This document shows, piece by piece, positions 18,256 through 27,723 of a stretch of 64,000 nt of DNA (positions are counted from its first letter, which is position 1; the number at the start of each line of letters is the position of its first letter). The stretch is taken from contig NZ_JAMGZK010000049.1 in the NCBI RefSeq assembly GCF_025564065.1, forward strand, positions 124,001 through 188,000. Reading direction: 5' to 3'. This DNA is from Silvania hatchlandensis (GTDB lineage Bacteria; Pseudomonadota; Gammaproteobacteria; Enterobacterales; Enterobacteriaceae). Made by a program: the position numbers and the translations under genes. The notes under the pieces were generated by a model. The model saw only the letters and a program-made list of their open reading frames with translations. It ran no database searches and was not told where the DNA came from.

Positions 18256-18297
18256 GCGGGGGATATTTTCATTTTTCACGGACAGGTAAAAACCCAC

Positions 18298-20583
18298 ATG
18301 AATCAGAGTCTGCTGGTGACAAAGCGCGACGGTGCAACCGAGCGTATCAATCTGGACAAAATCCATCGTGTTCTCGACTGGGCAGCAGAAGGGCTGAATA
18401 ACGTATCGATTTCTCAGGTTGAACTGCGCTCCCATATCCAGTTCTATGACGGCATCAGAACCTCTGACATCCACGAAACCATCATCAAAGCCGCGGCGGA
18501 TCTGATCTCCCGCGATGCGCCGGATTATCAGTACCTCGCTGCTCGTCTGGCGATTTTCCACCTGCGTAAAAAAGCGTACGGCCAGTTTGAACCGCCCGCG
18601 CTGTTCGATCATGTGGTGAAAATGGTTGAGTTGGGCAAATACGACACGCATCTGCTGGAAGACTACACGGAAGAAGAGTTCAAGCAGATGGACGGGTTTA
18701 TCGATCACTGGCGCGATATGAACTTCTCCTACGCGGCGGTGAAGCAGCTCGAAGGCAAATACCTGGTGCAGAACCGCGTCACCGGTGAAATCTACGAGAG
18801 CGCCCAGTTCCTGTACATGCTGGTCGCAGCCTGCCTGTTCTCTGGCTACCCGCGCGACACCCGTCTGAGCTACGTGAAGCGTTTCTATGACGCGGTCTCT
18901 ACCTTTAAAATTTCGCTGCCTACGCCGATCATGTCTGGTGTGCGTACGCCGACGCGTCAGTTCAGCTCCTGCGTGCTGATCGAGTGTGGCGACAGCCTTG
19001 ACTCCATCAACGCCACTTCCAGCGCGATCGTGAAATACGTTTCCCAGCGTGCCGGTATTGGCATCAACGCCGGTCGCATTCGTGCGCTGGGCAGCCCAAT
19101 CCGTGGTGGTGAAGCGTTCCACACCGGCTGTATTCCGTTCTACAAACACTTCCAGACCGCAGTGAAGTCCTGCTCCCAGGGCGGTGTGCGCGGCGGTGCT
19201 GCGACCCTGTTCTACCCAATGTGGCACCTGGAAGTTGAAAGCCTGCTGGTGCTGAAAAACAACCGTGGCGTGGAAGGCAACCGCGTACGTCACATGGACT
19301 ACGGCGTACAGATCAACAAGCTGATGTACACCCGCCTGCTGAAAGGCGGCGACATTACGCTGTTCAGCCCGTCCGACGTGCCAGGCCTGTACGACGCCTT
19401 CTTTGCCGATCAGGACGCCTTTGAGCACCTGTACGTGCAGTATGAAAACGACGACAGCATCCGCAAACAGCGCGTGAAGGCCGTGGAACTGTTCTCCCTG
19501 ATGATGCAGGAACGTGCATCAACCGGGCGTATCTACATTCAGAACGTCGATCACTGCAACACCCACAGCCCGTTCGATCCTGCTGTAGCGCCAGTGCGCC
19601 AGTCCAACCTGTGTCTGGAAATCGCCCTGCCGACTAAACCGCTGGATGACGTGAACGATGAGAGCGGCGAAATCGCGCTCTGTACCCTTTCAGCCTTTAA
19701 CCTGGGCGCGATTAAGAGCCTGGATGAGCTGGAAGAGCTGGCGGTGCTGGCAGTCCGTGCGCTGGATGCCCTGCTGGATTATCAGGATTACCCAATCCCG
19801 GCGGCTAAACGTGGGGCCATGGGTCGTCGTACGCTGGGTATTGGCGTGATCAACTATGCCTACTGGCTGGCGAAAAACGGTAAGCGTTATTCCGACGGCA
19901 GCGCCAACAATCTGACGCACCAGACCTTTGAAGCCATTCAGTATTATCTGCTGAAAGCCTCTAACGAGCTGGCAAAAGAGCAAGGCGCATGCCCGTGGTT
20001 CAATGAAACCACCTACGCCCAAGGCGTGATGCCGATCGACACCTACAAGAAAGACCTGGATGCGATCGTCAACGAGCCGCTGCATCTTGACTGGAATGGC
20101 CTGCGTGAATCGATCCAGACTCACGGTCTGCGTAACTCCACGCTCTCTGCCCTGATGCCGTCTGAGACCTCTTCGCAGATCTCTAACGCCACCAACGGTA
20201 TTGAGCCACCGCGCGGTCACGTCAGCATCAAAGCGTCGAAAGACGGGATCCTGCGTCAGGTGGTGCCGGACTATGAACTGCTGAAGAACAACTATGAACT
20301 GCTGTGGGAAATGCCGAATAACGACGGTTATCTGCAGCTGGTTGGCATCATGCAGAAATTTATCGACCAGTCGATTTCGGCCAACACCAACTACGATCCG
20401 TCCCGCTTCCCGTCAGGCAAAGTGCCGATGCAGCAGCTGTTGAAAGACCTGCTCACCGCCTATAAGTTTGGCGTGAAGACCCTGTACTATCAAAACACCC
20501 GCGACGGTGCTGAAGATGCGCAGGACGATCTGGCGCCTTCGATTCAGGACGACGGCTGCGAAAGCGGCGCATGTAAGATCTAA
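18298..20583 (+). CDS. nrdA: class Ia ribonucleotide reductase, alpha subunit NrdA
   Basis: Catalytic subunit that reduces ribonucleoside diphosphates to deoxy forms under aerobic conditions. It has 761 aa, identical in length to E. coli NrdA. An ATP-cone domain at the N-terminus senses ATP/dATP. Active-site Cys225 is in QFSSCVLIECG, with the partner cysteines in SNLCLEIALPT and ALCTLSAFNLG (about 439 and 462). The C-terminal redox pair is in DDGCESGACKI (Cys754 and Cys759). It is the first gene of nrdA-nrdB-yfaE; a strong palindrome separates it from nrdB. Confidence 0.98.
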   Translation: MNQSLLVTKRDGATERINLDKIHRVLDWAAEGLNNVSISQVELRSHIQFYDGIRTSDIHETIIKAAADLISRDAPDYQYLAARLAIFHLRKKAYGQFEPPALFDHVVKMVELGKYDTHLLEDYTEEEFKQMDGFIDHWRDMNFSYAAVKQLEGKYLVQNRVTGEIYESAQFLYMLVAACLFSGYPRDTRLSYVKRFYDAVSTFKISLPTPIMSGVRTPTRQFSSCVLIECGDSLDSINATSSAIVKYVSQRAGIGINAGRIRALGSPIRGGEAFHTGCIPFYKHFQTAVKSCSQGGVRGGAATLFYPMWHLEVESLLVLKNNRGVEGNRVRHMDYGVQINKLMYTRLLKGGDITLFSPSDVPGLYDAFFADQDAFEHLYVQYENDDSIRKQRVKAVELFSLMMQERASTGRIYIQNVDHCNTHSPFDPAVAPVRQSNLCLEIALPTKPLDDVNDESGEIALCTLSAFNLGAIKSLDELEELAVLAVRALDALLDYQDYPIPAAKRGAMGRRTLGIGVINYAYWLAKNGKRYSDGSANNLTHQTFEAIQYYLLKASNELAKEQGACPWFNETTYAQGVMPIDTYKKDLDAIVNEPLHLDWNGLRESIQTHGLRNSTLSALMPSETSSQISNATNGIEPPRGHVSIKASKDGILRQVVPDYELLKNNYELLWEMPNNDGYLQLVGIMQKFIDQSISANTNYDPSRFPSGKVPMQQLLKDLLTAYKFGVKTLYYQNTRDGAEDAQDDLAPSIQDDGCESGACKI

Positions 20584-20590
20584 GTTATTT

Positions 20591-20665
20591 GCCGGGTGGC
20601 GCGACGCTTACCCGGCCTACGGTCTATTGTAGGCCCGGCGAACGCAGTGCCGCCGGGCCTACAAT
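20591..20665. repeat. BIME: two REP palindromes between nrdA and nrdB
   Basis: The first unit (20591-20620) has GCCGGGT and ACCCGGC arms. The second, in opposite orientation, has perfect 15-base arms: ATTGTAGGCCCGGCG (20626-20640) and CGCCGGGCCTACAAT (20651-20665), around a 10-base loop. This is a standard enterobacterial BIME placed inside an operon. It would form a very stable mRNA hairpin that could protect the nrdA message or change the nrdA:nrdB ratio. Confidence 0.85.
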
Positions 20666-20682
20666 CTCAACAGGACACACTC

Positions 20683-21813
20683 ATGGCATACACCACCTTT
20701 TCACAGACGAAAAATGACCAGCTCAAAGAGCCGATGTTCTTCGGCCAGCCGGTCAACGTGGCGCGCTACGATCAGCAAAAATATGACATCTTCGAAAAGC
20801 TGATTGAAAAGCAACTCTCCTTCTTCTGGCGTCCGGAAGAAGTTGACGTTTCTCGCGACCGCATCGACTTCCAGGCCCTGCCGGAACATGAAAAGCATAT
20901 CTTCCTCAGCAACCTGAAGTACCAGACGCTGCTGGACTCCATTCAGGGCCGTAGCCCGAACGTGGCGCTGCTGCCGCTGATCTCCATTCCAGAGCTGGAA
21001 ACCTGGGTTGAGACCTGGGCGTTCTCCGAGACCATCCACTCCCGCTCTTATACCCATATCATCCGTAATATCGTTAACGATCCGGCGATCGTTTTTGATG
21101 ATATCGTGACCAACGAGCAAATCCTGAAGCGTGCCCAGGGTATCGCGCATTACTATGACGATCTGATCGAGATGACCAGCTACTGGCATCTGCTGGGTGA
21201 AGGCACGCATACCGTTAACGGCAAAACCGTGACCGTGAACCTGCGTGAGCTGAAGAAAAAACTGTACCTGTGCCTGATGAGCGTCAACGCGCTGGAAGCG
21301 ATCCGCTTCTACGTTAGCTTCGCCTGCTCCTTCGCCTTTGCGGAACGCGAGCTGATGGAAGGTAACGCCAAAATTATCCGCCTGATCGCCCGCGATGAAG
21401 CACTGCACCTGACCGGCACCCAGCATATGCTGAACCTGCTGCGCAGCGGCGTGGATGACCCGGAAATGGCTGAAATCGCCGAAGAGTGCAAACAGGCCAG
21501 CTATGACCTGTTCGTTGAAGCTGCCGTACAGGAAAAAGAGTGGGCGGAATACCTGTTCCAGGACGGTTCAATGATCGGCCTGAATAAAGATATTCTCTGC
21601 CAGTACATTGATTACATCACCAACATCCGCATGCAGGCGGTAGGGCTGGATCTGCCGTTCCAGACCCGCTCCAACCCGATCCCGTGGATCAACACCTGGC
21701 TGGTGTCAGATAACGTGCAGGTTGCGCCGCAGGAAGTGGAAGTGAGCTCTTACCTGGTCGGCCAGATTGATGCTGAAGTCAACACTGACGATCTGAGCAG
21801 CTTCGAGCTCTGA
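20683..21813 (+). CDS. nrdB: class Ia ribonucleotide reductase, beta subunit NrdB
   Basis: Radical-generating subunit with a diiron-tyrosyl cofactor. It has 376 aa, as in E. coli. Ligands and radical site are visible: Asp85, Glu116, His119 and Tyr123 in [12 protein letters not shown] (one higher than the usual Met-less numbering). The C-terminus [10 protein letters not shown] is the NrdA-docking tail. The start at 20683 follows AACAGGACACACTC. An upstream in-frame extension would run through the REP palindromes and is rejected. The stop codon overlaps the yfaE start by one base. Confidence 0.98.
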   Translation: MAYTTFSQTKNDQLKEPMFFGQPVNVARYDQQKYDIFEKLIEKQLSFFWRPEEVDVSRDRIDFQALPEHEKHIFLSNLKYQTLLDSIQGRSPNVALLPLISIPELETWVETWAFSETIHSRSYTHIIRNIVNDPAIVFDDIVTNEQILKRAQGIAHYYDDLIEMTSYWHLLGEGTHTVNGKTVTVNLRELKKKLYLCLMSVNALEAIRFYVSFACSFAFAERELMEGNAKIIRLIARDEALHLTGTQHMLNLLRSGVDDPEMAEIAEECKQASYDLFVEAAVQEKEWAEYLFQDGSMIGLNKDILCQYIDYITNIRMQAVGLDLPFQTRSNPIPWINTWLVSDNVQVAPQEVEVSSYLVGQIDAEVNTDDLSSFEL

Positions 21814-22067
21814 TGAGCCGCGTGACCCTTCGTCTTTCTGGCACAGAACTCCTGTGCCAGGAAGAGCACCCTTCCCTACTCGTTGCGCTGGAATCCCACC
21901 AGATTGAAGTCGAATACCAGTGCCGTGAAGGCTACTGCGGCTCCTGCCGTTGCCGCCTGGTCTCCGGCCAGGTCGACTGGCTTACCGAGCCGCTGGCGTT
22001 TATCCGCGAAGGGGAAATTTTGCCCTGCTGCTGCCGGGCAAAAGGTGATATCGAAATCGAAATGTAA
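21813..22067 (+). CDS. yfaE: [2Fe-2S] ferredoxin YfaE, diferric-tyrosyl cofactor maintenance
   Basis: Small plant-type ferredoxin, 84 aa, that supplies electrons to rebuild the NrdB diiron-tyrosyl radical cofactor. The cluster motif is CREGYCGSC (Cys37, Cys42, Cys45), with the fourth ligand in the CCC run at 72-74. The ATG overlaps the nrdB TGA (TGATG), so translation is coupled. It ends 5 bases from the convergent rhmA. In E. coli inaA and the glp genes follow; here they are absent from this place. Confidence 0.95.
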   Translation: MSRVTLRLSGTELLCQEEHPSLLVALESHQIEVEYQCREGYCGSCRCRLVSGQVDWLTEPLAFIREGEILPCCCRAKGDIEIEM

Positions 22068-22072
22068 CCCGG

Positions 22073-22873
22073 TCAGTAGCTGCTTTTAGTTGTCCGGGTA
22101 CTGGCGGATTTGAACTGCGCCAGCCGGCTGTCCAGCGCCTCGGTATAGAGCATGGTATCGACCCCGACGGCCACAAAGTTCGCCCCCCACTCCAGACACC
22201 GCGTCGCCATCGCCGGATCCACCGCCAGGAAACCCGCCGCTTTCCCCGCGAGCCGGATCCGGCGGATCGCCTGCTCAATAATCGCCTGCACCTGTGGGTG
22301 TCCGGCGTTGTCGGGATAACCCAGCGAAGTCGACAGATCTGCCGGACCGATAAACACGCCGTCAATCCCTTCCACCTCCAGGATCGCATCGAGGTTATCC
22401 AGCGCGGCTTTACTCTCCACCTGAATAAGCAGGCATAGCTCGTCGTTGGCCCGGGCCATGTAGTTCTCTACCCTTCCCCAGCGTGCCGCCCGCGCTACCC
22501 CAGCCCCCACGCCGCGCACGCCCAGCGGCGGATAGCGGGTGGCGGAGACAATCTCCCTCGCCTGCTCTGCGCTGTCGACCATCGGGATCAGCAGCGTTCT
22601 GGCACCAATATCCAGCACCTGCTTGATCAGGCTACGATTGCCATCAACCGGGCGGATCACCGGCTGGCTGGCGTAAGGGGCGACGGCCTGCAGCTGGTGG
22701 TAGAGATCCTGAACGGTATTGGGAGCATGCTCCCCGTCGATTAACAGCCAGTCATAGCCTGAGGTCGCGGCGATCTCCGCCATGTAAGACGAGGTAGAAC
22801 TCAGCCACAACCCAATCTGCGTTTCACCCTTAAGCAAGGCCTGCTTGAAGGGGTTTGAAAGAACGTTTTGCAT
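22073..22873 (-). CDS. rhmA: 2-keto-3-deoxy-L-rhamnonate aldolase RhmA
   Basis: Class II aldolase of the HpcH/HpaI family that splits 2-keto-3-deoxy-L-rhamnonate to pyruvate and L-lactaldehyde. It has 266 aa, close to the E. coli protein. The catalytic His49 is in [10 protein letters not shown]; metal-binding acids are in QVESK and GPADLS. Last gene of rhmR-rhmD-rhmT-rhmA, starting 15 bases after rhmT. The C-terminal tail differs from E. coli but ends in the same SY. Confidence 0.95.
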   Translation of the reverse strand: MQNVLSNPFKQALLKGETQIGLWLSSTSSYMAEIAATSGYDWLLIDGEHAPNTVQDLYHQLQAVAPYASQPVIRPVDGNRSLIKQVLDIGARTLLIPMVDSAEQAREIVSATRYPPLGVRGVGAGVARAARWGRVENYMARANDELCLLIQVESKAALDNLDAILEVEGIDGVFIGPADLSTSLGYPDNAGHPQVQAIIEQAIRRIRLAGKAAGFLAVDPAMATRCLEWGANFVAVGVDTMLYTEALDSRLAQFKSASTRTTKSSY

Positions 22874-22888
22874 AATAACTCCCTGATA

Positions 22889-24178
22889 TTAATGATGTAC
22901 GCGATCGGCCTGCGGCGCGGTGCGGGTAACTCCCAGCACCAGTATCGCCAGCGCGCCGAGAATGGCAATCCCGGCCAGCGCCAGCAGCCCGGCCGCATCG
23001 CTGCCAAACACATTCTGGGCTTTCACCCGGATAAGTGGGGCGAGAAAACCCCCCACCGCGCCAAACAGGTTGACGAAGCCAATCCCTGCTGCCAGCGCGG
23101 TACCGGAGAGCTGCTGCGTCGGCATGGTCCAGAAGACCGGCTGTACGGCGATAAACCCTACTGCGGCAACGCACAGCGCGACCATGGCCAGCACCGGCGA
23201 CACTAGCCCCGAGACCCCCACCCCAACACCGGCGGCCAGCAGCGTCAGCGTGGCGATGTAGCGCCGCTCGCCGGTGCGGTCGGAGTAACGCGGGATAAGC
23301 CAGGTGCCAAACAGCGCCGCAACCCACGGGATCGCGGTCACCACCGAGGCGGTGAAGCCCACTTTGGTGCCGAGCAGGGCCGCCACCTGGGTCGGCAGGA
23401 AGAAGATCAGCCCGTAGACGGCGATCTGGATAGTCATGTAGATAAACGCCAGCTGCCAGACCCGGCCATTGCGCAGCGCATCGCTCAGCCGTGAGGTGGC
23501 CTTGCTCTGCTCCTCCCCCGCCAGTTGGGTGATAAGCGCCTGTTTCTCCTGCGCGTTGAGGAACCGCGCCTGCTGCGGCGTATCGTCCAGCCAGAAGAAG
23601 GTGAAGACCCCTGCACCTACGGCAATCAGCCCTTCGATAATAAACATCCAGAACCAGCCGGGATGGCCCATAAAGCCATGCATCTCCAGCAGCGCTCCCG
23701 AGAGCGGCGATCCGAGCGACAATGCCAGCGGTGCCCCCATATAAAACAGCCCCATAATGCTGGCGCGGTTGCGCTGGGGGAACCACTGGGAGGTGAGGTA
23801 GATCATGCCGGGGAAGAAGCCTGCCTCTGCCGCGCCCAGCAGGGTGCGGATCAACAGAAACTTACTTTCGGTATCGGCCCACGCCATCGCCGTAGAGAGG
23901 AACCCCCACAGCAGCGTGGTGGTGCCCATCCACGTCCGGGCGCCAAACTTACGCATCAGCAGGTTGGCAGGGACGCCCAACAGGGCGTAAACCACAAAGA
24001 AAATGCCTGCGCCCAGGGCATAGGCTTCGTTACTGAGCCCGGTATCGATCTGGTAGCTCTCTTTGGCGAAGCCGATATTGGAGCGATCCAGAAAAGCCAG
24101 CACGTACAGCGCCAGCATGAACGGGATCAGGCGGGCGCGGTTTTTCCTGACCACGCTGTCGAGCAGAGTCATATTCAT
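22889..24178 (-). CDS. rhmT: MFS transporter RhmT (probable L-rhamnonate uptake)
   Basis: Major facilitator superfamily permease of the anion:cation symporter (phthalate/glucarate) type. It has 429 aa with about 12 membrane helices, equal in length to E. coli RhmT (YfaV). Motifs include LAFLDRSNIGFA in helix 1 and the GxxxDRxG-like YSDRTGERR in the central loop. The ATG at 24176-24178 is chosen because GAGGA sits six bases upstream; a TTG six bases further out would lie against that site. Substrate is inferred from its place between the dehydratase and the aldolase. Confidence 0.93.
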   Translation of the reverse strand: MNMTLLDSVVRKNRARLIPFMLALYVLAFLDRSNIGFAKESYQIDTGLSNEAYALGAGIFFVVYALLGVPANLLMRKFGARTWMGTTTLLWGFLSTAMAWADTESKFLLIRTLLGAAEAGFFPGMIYLTSQWFPQRNRASIMGLFYMGAPLALSLGSPLSGALLEMHGFMGHPGWFWMFIIEGLIAVGAGVFTFFWLDDTPQQARFLNAQEKQALITQLAGEEQSKATSRLSDALRNGRVWQLAFIYMTIQIAVYGLIFFLPTQVAALLGTKVGFTASVVTAIPWVAALFGTWLIPRYSDRTGERRYIATLTLLAAGVGVGVSGLVSPVLAMVALCVAAVGFIAVQPVFWTMPTQQLSGTALAAGIGFVNLFGAVGGFLAPLIRVKAQNVFGSDAAGLLALAGIAILGALAILVLGVTRTAPQADRVHH

Positions 24179-24228
24179 AGACAATCCTCAATAAAGGATG
24201 ACGCCACGCGGCTGCGCGGCGCGACGGT

Positions 24229-25434
24229 TTAGTGGCTGTAAGGACGCTTCAGGGCACAATTCCGGTTAAGCTCGACGCCAAAGCCGGGTTTATCCAGTAC
24301 CGATTTGTGGATATGGCCATTCACCGGCACAGGTTCATCGAGCAGAATTGGATCAAACTGCGGGCGCAGCGTGGCGCAGTCAGGGCTGGTCATCAGGAAT
24401 TCGCTGAACGGCGTATTGGTAAAGGTGATCACCGCATGATGTGAGTAGACCGACGAGCCGTGCGGCACCACCAGTTGCCCCCGGGCTTTAGCGATGGCGG
24501 CAATCTCCACCAGGGTGGTTAAGCCACCGCACCAGCCGACGTCCGGCTGCATGATGTCGATCCCAGTTTCCGAAAGCGTGCGGAAGGATTGCAGGGTGCC
24601 GTGGTGCTCACCGCTGGTCACCATCATCCCCGGCGGGGCATTGCGCTTGAGTTCGCGATAGCCTTCATACTGCTGTGGCGGGAGGCACTCCTCAATCCAC
24701 TTCAGGTTATAAGGGGCACAGGCGTGGGCCAGTTTGGTGGCGTAATTTACGTCCTGGCTCATCCAGCAGTCGAGCATCAGCCAGAAGTCCGGACCACATT
24801 TCTCCCGGTACTCCGCCACCATTGCCGCGTCCTGGCGGATCCCGGCGTCGCCGTCGTGCGGCCCCCGGTGGGTTGGCATTTTGCCGCCGATAAAGCCCAT
24901 CTCTTTCGCCAGATCCGGGCGGGCGCCGGTGGCGTAAAAACGGATCTCATCGCGCACCGCGCCGCCGAGCAGCTTGTAGACCGGCAAGCCGACGACTTTG
25001 CCGAACAGATCCCACAACGCCAGGTCAATGCAGGAGATTGTGTTCAGCACCAGCCCGCCGGAACCGGCGTAATACATGGTCGCACCGAGCATCTGGTCGT
25101 GGATCAGCTTGATGTCGCTGACGCACTTGCCCTCGATAAAGCGGCTGAGGTGCTTTTCAACGATAAAGCAGCCCATCTCTCCGGCGGTGGAGACCGCAAA
25201 ACCGGTCTGGCCGTTGTCGGCCTCCACTTCAACCACCAGCGTACCCAGGACATTAATGCCGAACGACTGACGCGACTGTTCATACTGCGGATATTTACTC
25301 ATCGGAGTGGCGATATGGTCGTCGATCCAGTGGTTGGCCCCCTGGTCATGATAATCGCCGCCGCCCGCGCCCTTCTCTGCCGTTGCGCCGCCGGTAAACC
25401 AGGCTCGGATCTCTTTAATCTTCGGTAGGGTCAT
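24229..25434 (-). CDS. rhmD: L-rhamnonate dehydratase RhmD
   Basis: Enolase-superfamily dehydratase of the mandelate racemase subgroup that converts L-rhamnonate to 2-keto-3-deoxy-L-rhamnonate. It has 401 aa. Metal-binding acids are Asp222 (LMLDCW), Glu248 (KWIEECLPP) and Glu276 (TSGEHHG); a catalytic His lies in [12 protein letters not shown]. The ATG at 25434 has GGAG six bases upstream. An in-frame ATG four codons earlier (25446) lacks such a site, though some homologues are annotated from it. It begins 13 bases after rhmR, so the two are cotranscribed. Confidence 0.95.
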   Translation of the reverse strand: MTLPKIKEIRAWFTGGATAEKGAGGGDYHDQGANHWIDDHIATPMSKYPQYEQSRQSFGINVLGTLVVEVEADNGQTGFAVSTAGEMGCFIVEKHLSRFIEGKCVSDIKLIHDQMLGATMYYAGSGGLVLNTISCIDLALWDLFGKVVGLPVYKLLGGAVRDEIRFYATGARPDLAKEMGFIGGKMPTHRGPHDGDAGIRQDAAMVAEYREKCGPDFWLMLDCWMSQDVNYATKLAHACAPYNLKWIEECLPPQQYEGYRELKRNAPPGMMVTSGEHHGTLQSFRTLSETGIDIMQPDVGWCGGLTTLVEIAAIAKARGQLVVPHGSSVYSHHAVITFTNTPFSEFLMTSPDCATLRPQFDPILLDEPVPVNGHIHKSVLDKPGFGVELNRNCALKRPYSH

Positions 25435-25447
25435 GATGTTCTCCATA

Positions 25448-26230
25448 TTATGAGACGTGTTGCTCGAAGGGGCTTTTCCAGCCCAGTAAACGGGAAATGT
25501 CTTTCGCACAGGAAATCGCTTTACCGGCAAGGTAGTCGCGGTTGTCCTCGTTGATCTGCAGCCGGGTGCCCACCACCGAGATGGCGGCGGTGAGATCGTT
25601 ACTGGCGTTAAAGACCGGTGCCGCCACGCAGCGCACGTCGGGATAGTCTTCGCCGTTGTCAAAGCTCCAGCCTCTGGCGCGAATACGCGTCAGTTCGTCA
25701 CGCATCTGCTGTGCGCTGGTGATAGTAGTGGGCGTAACCCGCTCCCAGTCCAGGCTGCCGATGATGGCCTCCTGCACCCTGTAGGGTTGCCAGGCAAGCA
25801 GGCATTTGCCAATACCCGAGCGGGAGAGCGACAGGCTTTTCCCTTCGTGCGAGCGCACGCTGATGGTGGCGGGCGACTCGATTTTGAGGATGTAATAGGC
25901 GCTACCGTGATCAATAATGCCGAGATGGCACAGCATGCCGCTCTCGTCCATCAGTTGCGTCAGGCTCGGGCGCGCCATCTCACGCAGATCCATCCGGCTT
26001 ACCGCGTGGCCTGCCAGCTCTACCAGCCGGGTCCACAGGCAGTAGTTATCCTGGCTGTCGAGGCTGAGAAAACGCTGTCTTCTCAGCTCGCCCAGCAGCA
26101 GGTAGGCGGTGCTTTTCGGGATCCCCAGCTCGTCAATAAGGGTCGCGGCGCTGCAGGGCCCCAGGCGGGCGATGGTGTCGAGAATATCGATAGCGCGGGT
26201 AAGCGCCGGTACTTTAGTTGATTCCAACAT
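25448..26230 (-). CDS. rhmR: IclR-family regulator RhmR of rhamnonate genes
   Basis: Transcription regulator of the IclR family, 260 aa. The N-terminal winged helix-turn-helix (about 8-65) includes [21 protein letters not shown]. The C-terminal ligand-binding domain has the family motifs [11 protein letters not shown] and CVAAPVFN. It heads the rhm cluster and probably represses or activates it in response to rhamnonate or its keto product. Two copies of a palindromic 15-mer lie 87-166 bases upstream. The ATG has GGAG six bases before it, inside a small potential hairpin. Confidence 0.92.
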   Translation of the reverse strand: MLESTKVPALTRAIDILDTIARLGPCSAATLIDELGIPKSTAYLLLGELRRQRFLSLDSQDNYCLWTRLVELAGHAVSRMDLREMARPSLTQLMDESGMLCHLGIIDHGSAYYILKIESPATISVRSHEGKSLSLSRSGIGKCLLAWQPYRVQEAIIGSLDWERVTPTTITSAQQMRDELTRIRARGWSFDNGEDYPDVRCVAAPVFNASNDLTAAISVVGTRLQINEDNRDYLAGKAISCAKDISRLLGWKSPFEQHVS

Positions 26231-26316
26231 GCTGGACTCCAGTCCTGAATACTGGAATCAGTGTTGCGGCTGAGGGCGGGTTTATTTGTGAGCGACTTCA
26301 AATCGCCGGCGTGTTC

Positions 26317-26396
26317 CAACCAGTTGGACAAACAGCGGGATAAAAATGTGACGGACAGCGCAGAAAAAAACAGAACGAGTACAACCAGTTGGACAA
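26317..26396 (-). promoter_or_regulatory. repeated palindromic operator candidate of the rhm operon
   Basis: The 15-mer CAACCAGTTGGACAA occurs exactly at 26317-26331 and 26382-26396, 65 bases apart (about six helical turns). Each holds a near-perfect dyad CAAC-CA-GTTG; the first extends to TCCAAC-CA-GTTGGA. No other copy was noticed in the window. Position in the yfaY-rhmR gap points to RhmR binding. Binding itself is inferred. Confidence 0.5.
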
Positions 26397-26400
26397 CAAC

Positions 26401-26423
26401 GCGCCGGGCGGGGTGCCCGGCGC
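26401..26423 (-). terminator. GC-rich hairpin after yfaY
   Basis: GCGCCGGGC and GCCCGGCGC pair perfectly over nine bases around GGGGT, eight bases after the yfaY stop codon. There is no real T-tract (GTTGTTGTCC follows), so it may be a weak terminator or a REP-like mRNA-stabilising hairpin. Confidence 0.4.
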
Positions 26424-26430
26424 ACGACAA

Positions 26431-27630
26431 TCACGGCATGAACAGCGTCTCGACGACGTTGATCCAGCCATGTTCGCTGGCCACCGGCTTGCCGTTCAGC
26501 CAGCGACGCAGCATGTTCAGCGCCATCATCGCACAGACCTCCTGACGCACCGCCATACTGTGTCGCGTGATGCTCATTTTCACCCGCAGGGCATGGGTGC
26601 CTTCCGGGGTGGCAAGGGCAAAGTTAAGATGATCCTCTTCCACGCCCGACACCGCCAAAGCCAGCCCGGCAAAATGTTTCACGCGCCGCTCGGAAACCCA
26701 GTGAGCGGTTTGCGCAAGGGTCTCCTCCTGGGAAGGCACCACCTCACTTGCCAGCAGCGGAGCACTGACCCGCGAGAGCTGCAACGCCAGCAGGCCACCG
26801 GTAAATTGCTCGCTCAGGGTCAGGCTTAACTGACGAGCCTGCAGGTCACGGGCAATGAGTGCCGGAAGCCCTTCGGTGCCTTCAAAGATCAGGCTTTCAC
26901 CCGCTACGCGCTGCACCTCAGGCCACAGAGCCAGCATCGCGGCTTTTTCGGTCGCCGGGCCGGTCAATTTCAGTTCGATAATCGGCATGGAGGAGCGATA
27001 GCCCATGGTGACGCCTGGCGGTAATGCCAGATGATCGAGGCTCTGCGCCAGGTCGCTCTCTGAGCGGCCAAAGGTGGTAAGACGTAAACAGATCGGCGGT
27101 TCCGGTAAGGTAAAACGCTGACGCAGACGCGGCAGGATCTCTTTTTCTACCATCACTTTAAATTCGGACGGGACGCCTGGGGTAAAGAACATCAGGCAGC
27201 GATTAAGCTGGACGGCAAAGCCGCACGCGGTGCCGACGGGGTTATCCACCAGCTCCGCGCTGGCCGGAATTTCCGCCTGTTTGCGGTTGCTGGGGGCCAT
27301 CACCCTGCCGCGCTCACTGAAGAAACGTTCCATATGGGCGAGCCACTCGGTATGCAGCACCAGTTCTTCACCTTTGGCGGTCGCGGCGGCCAGTGCGCTC
27401 AAGTCATCGCTGGTTGGACCGAGGCCACCATTGACGATCAGCACATCCGCATGCTGGCTGCGCTCACGCAGAATATCAACCAACGACTCCAGCGAGTCGC
27501 CGACGGTGTTGCGTCGCGTTAAAGGTAATCCTTGCTCAAAGAAAATATCTGCCAGCCAGGCTGCATTGGTATCGGTAATTTGCCCGTGCAGTACTTCATC
27601 GCCGGTGGACAGCATCTCCACGTTTATCAT
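26431..27630 (-). CDS. yfaY: CinA-like protein YfaY
   Basis: CinA-family protein, 399 aa against 400 in E. coli YfaY. The N-terminal molybdopterin-binding-like (MocF/COG1058) domain has MLSTGDEVLHGQI and VNGGLGPTSDD. The C-terminal domain resembles the PncC/CinA_C nicotinamide-nucleotide amidase (LTLSEQFTGGLLALQLSR). In YfaY this domain is thought to be inactive and its cellular role is unsettled. The ATG at 27630 follows GGGAG with a six-base gap. A longer frame starting 30 bases upstream is less likely. It lies between yfaZ and rhmR on the same strand. Confidence 0.93.
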   Translation of the reverse strand: MINVEMLSTGDEVLHGQITDTNAAWLADIFFEQGLPLTRRNTVGDSLESLVDILRERSQHADVLIVNGGLGPTSDDLSALAAATAKGEELVLHTEWLAHMERFFSERGRVMAPSNRKQAEIPASAELVDNPVGTACGFAVQLNRCLMFFTPGVPSEFKVMVEKEILPRLRQRFTLPEPPICLRLTTFGRSESDLAQSLDHLALPPGVTMGYRSSMPIIELKLTGPATEKAAMLALWPEVQRVAGESLIFEGTEGLPALIARDLQARQLSLTLSEQFTGGLLALQLSRVSAPLLASEVVPSQEETLAQTAHWVSERRVKHFAGLALAVSGVEEDHLNFALATPEGTHALRVKMSITRHSMAVRQEVCAMMALNMLRRWLNGKPVASEHGWINVVETLFMP

Positions 27631-27696
27631 TGTGTTCTCCCGCTTATGTGGTGAAAACACTATAACGCAATCGGATGCCGGAGGAAGAGAGAAACA

Positions 27697-27717
27697 GGCG
27701 CGGCAGAAAACCGCGCC
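27697..27717 (-). terminator. hairpin after yfaZ
   Basis: GGCGCGG and CCGCGCC form a perfect 7-bp stem six bases past the yfaZ stop codon. On the minus strand TGTTTCTCTC follows, a poor T-tract, so termination is likely but may be partial. Confidence 0.45.
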
Positions 27718-27723
27718 AGAGGA

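Noticed and set aside
18232..19428. 398-codon open frame antisense to nrdA
   Set aside because: It is the complement of strongly conserved nrdA codons and has no family features. Long antisense frames are common in GC-rich, codon-biased genes.
26401..26423. GC-rich hairpin as a possible CRISPR or integron-type element
   Set aside because: Single copy, no spacer array and no associated genes; it is a yfaY 3' hairpin.
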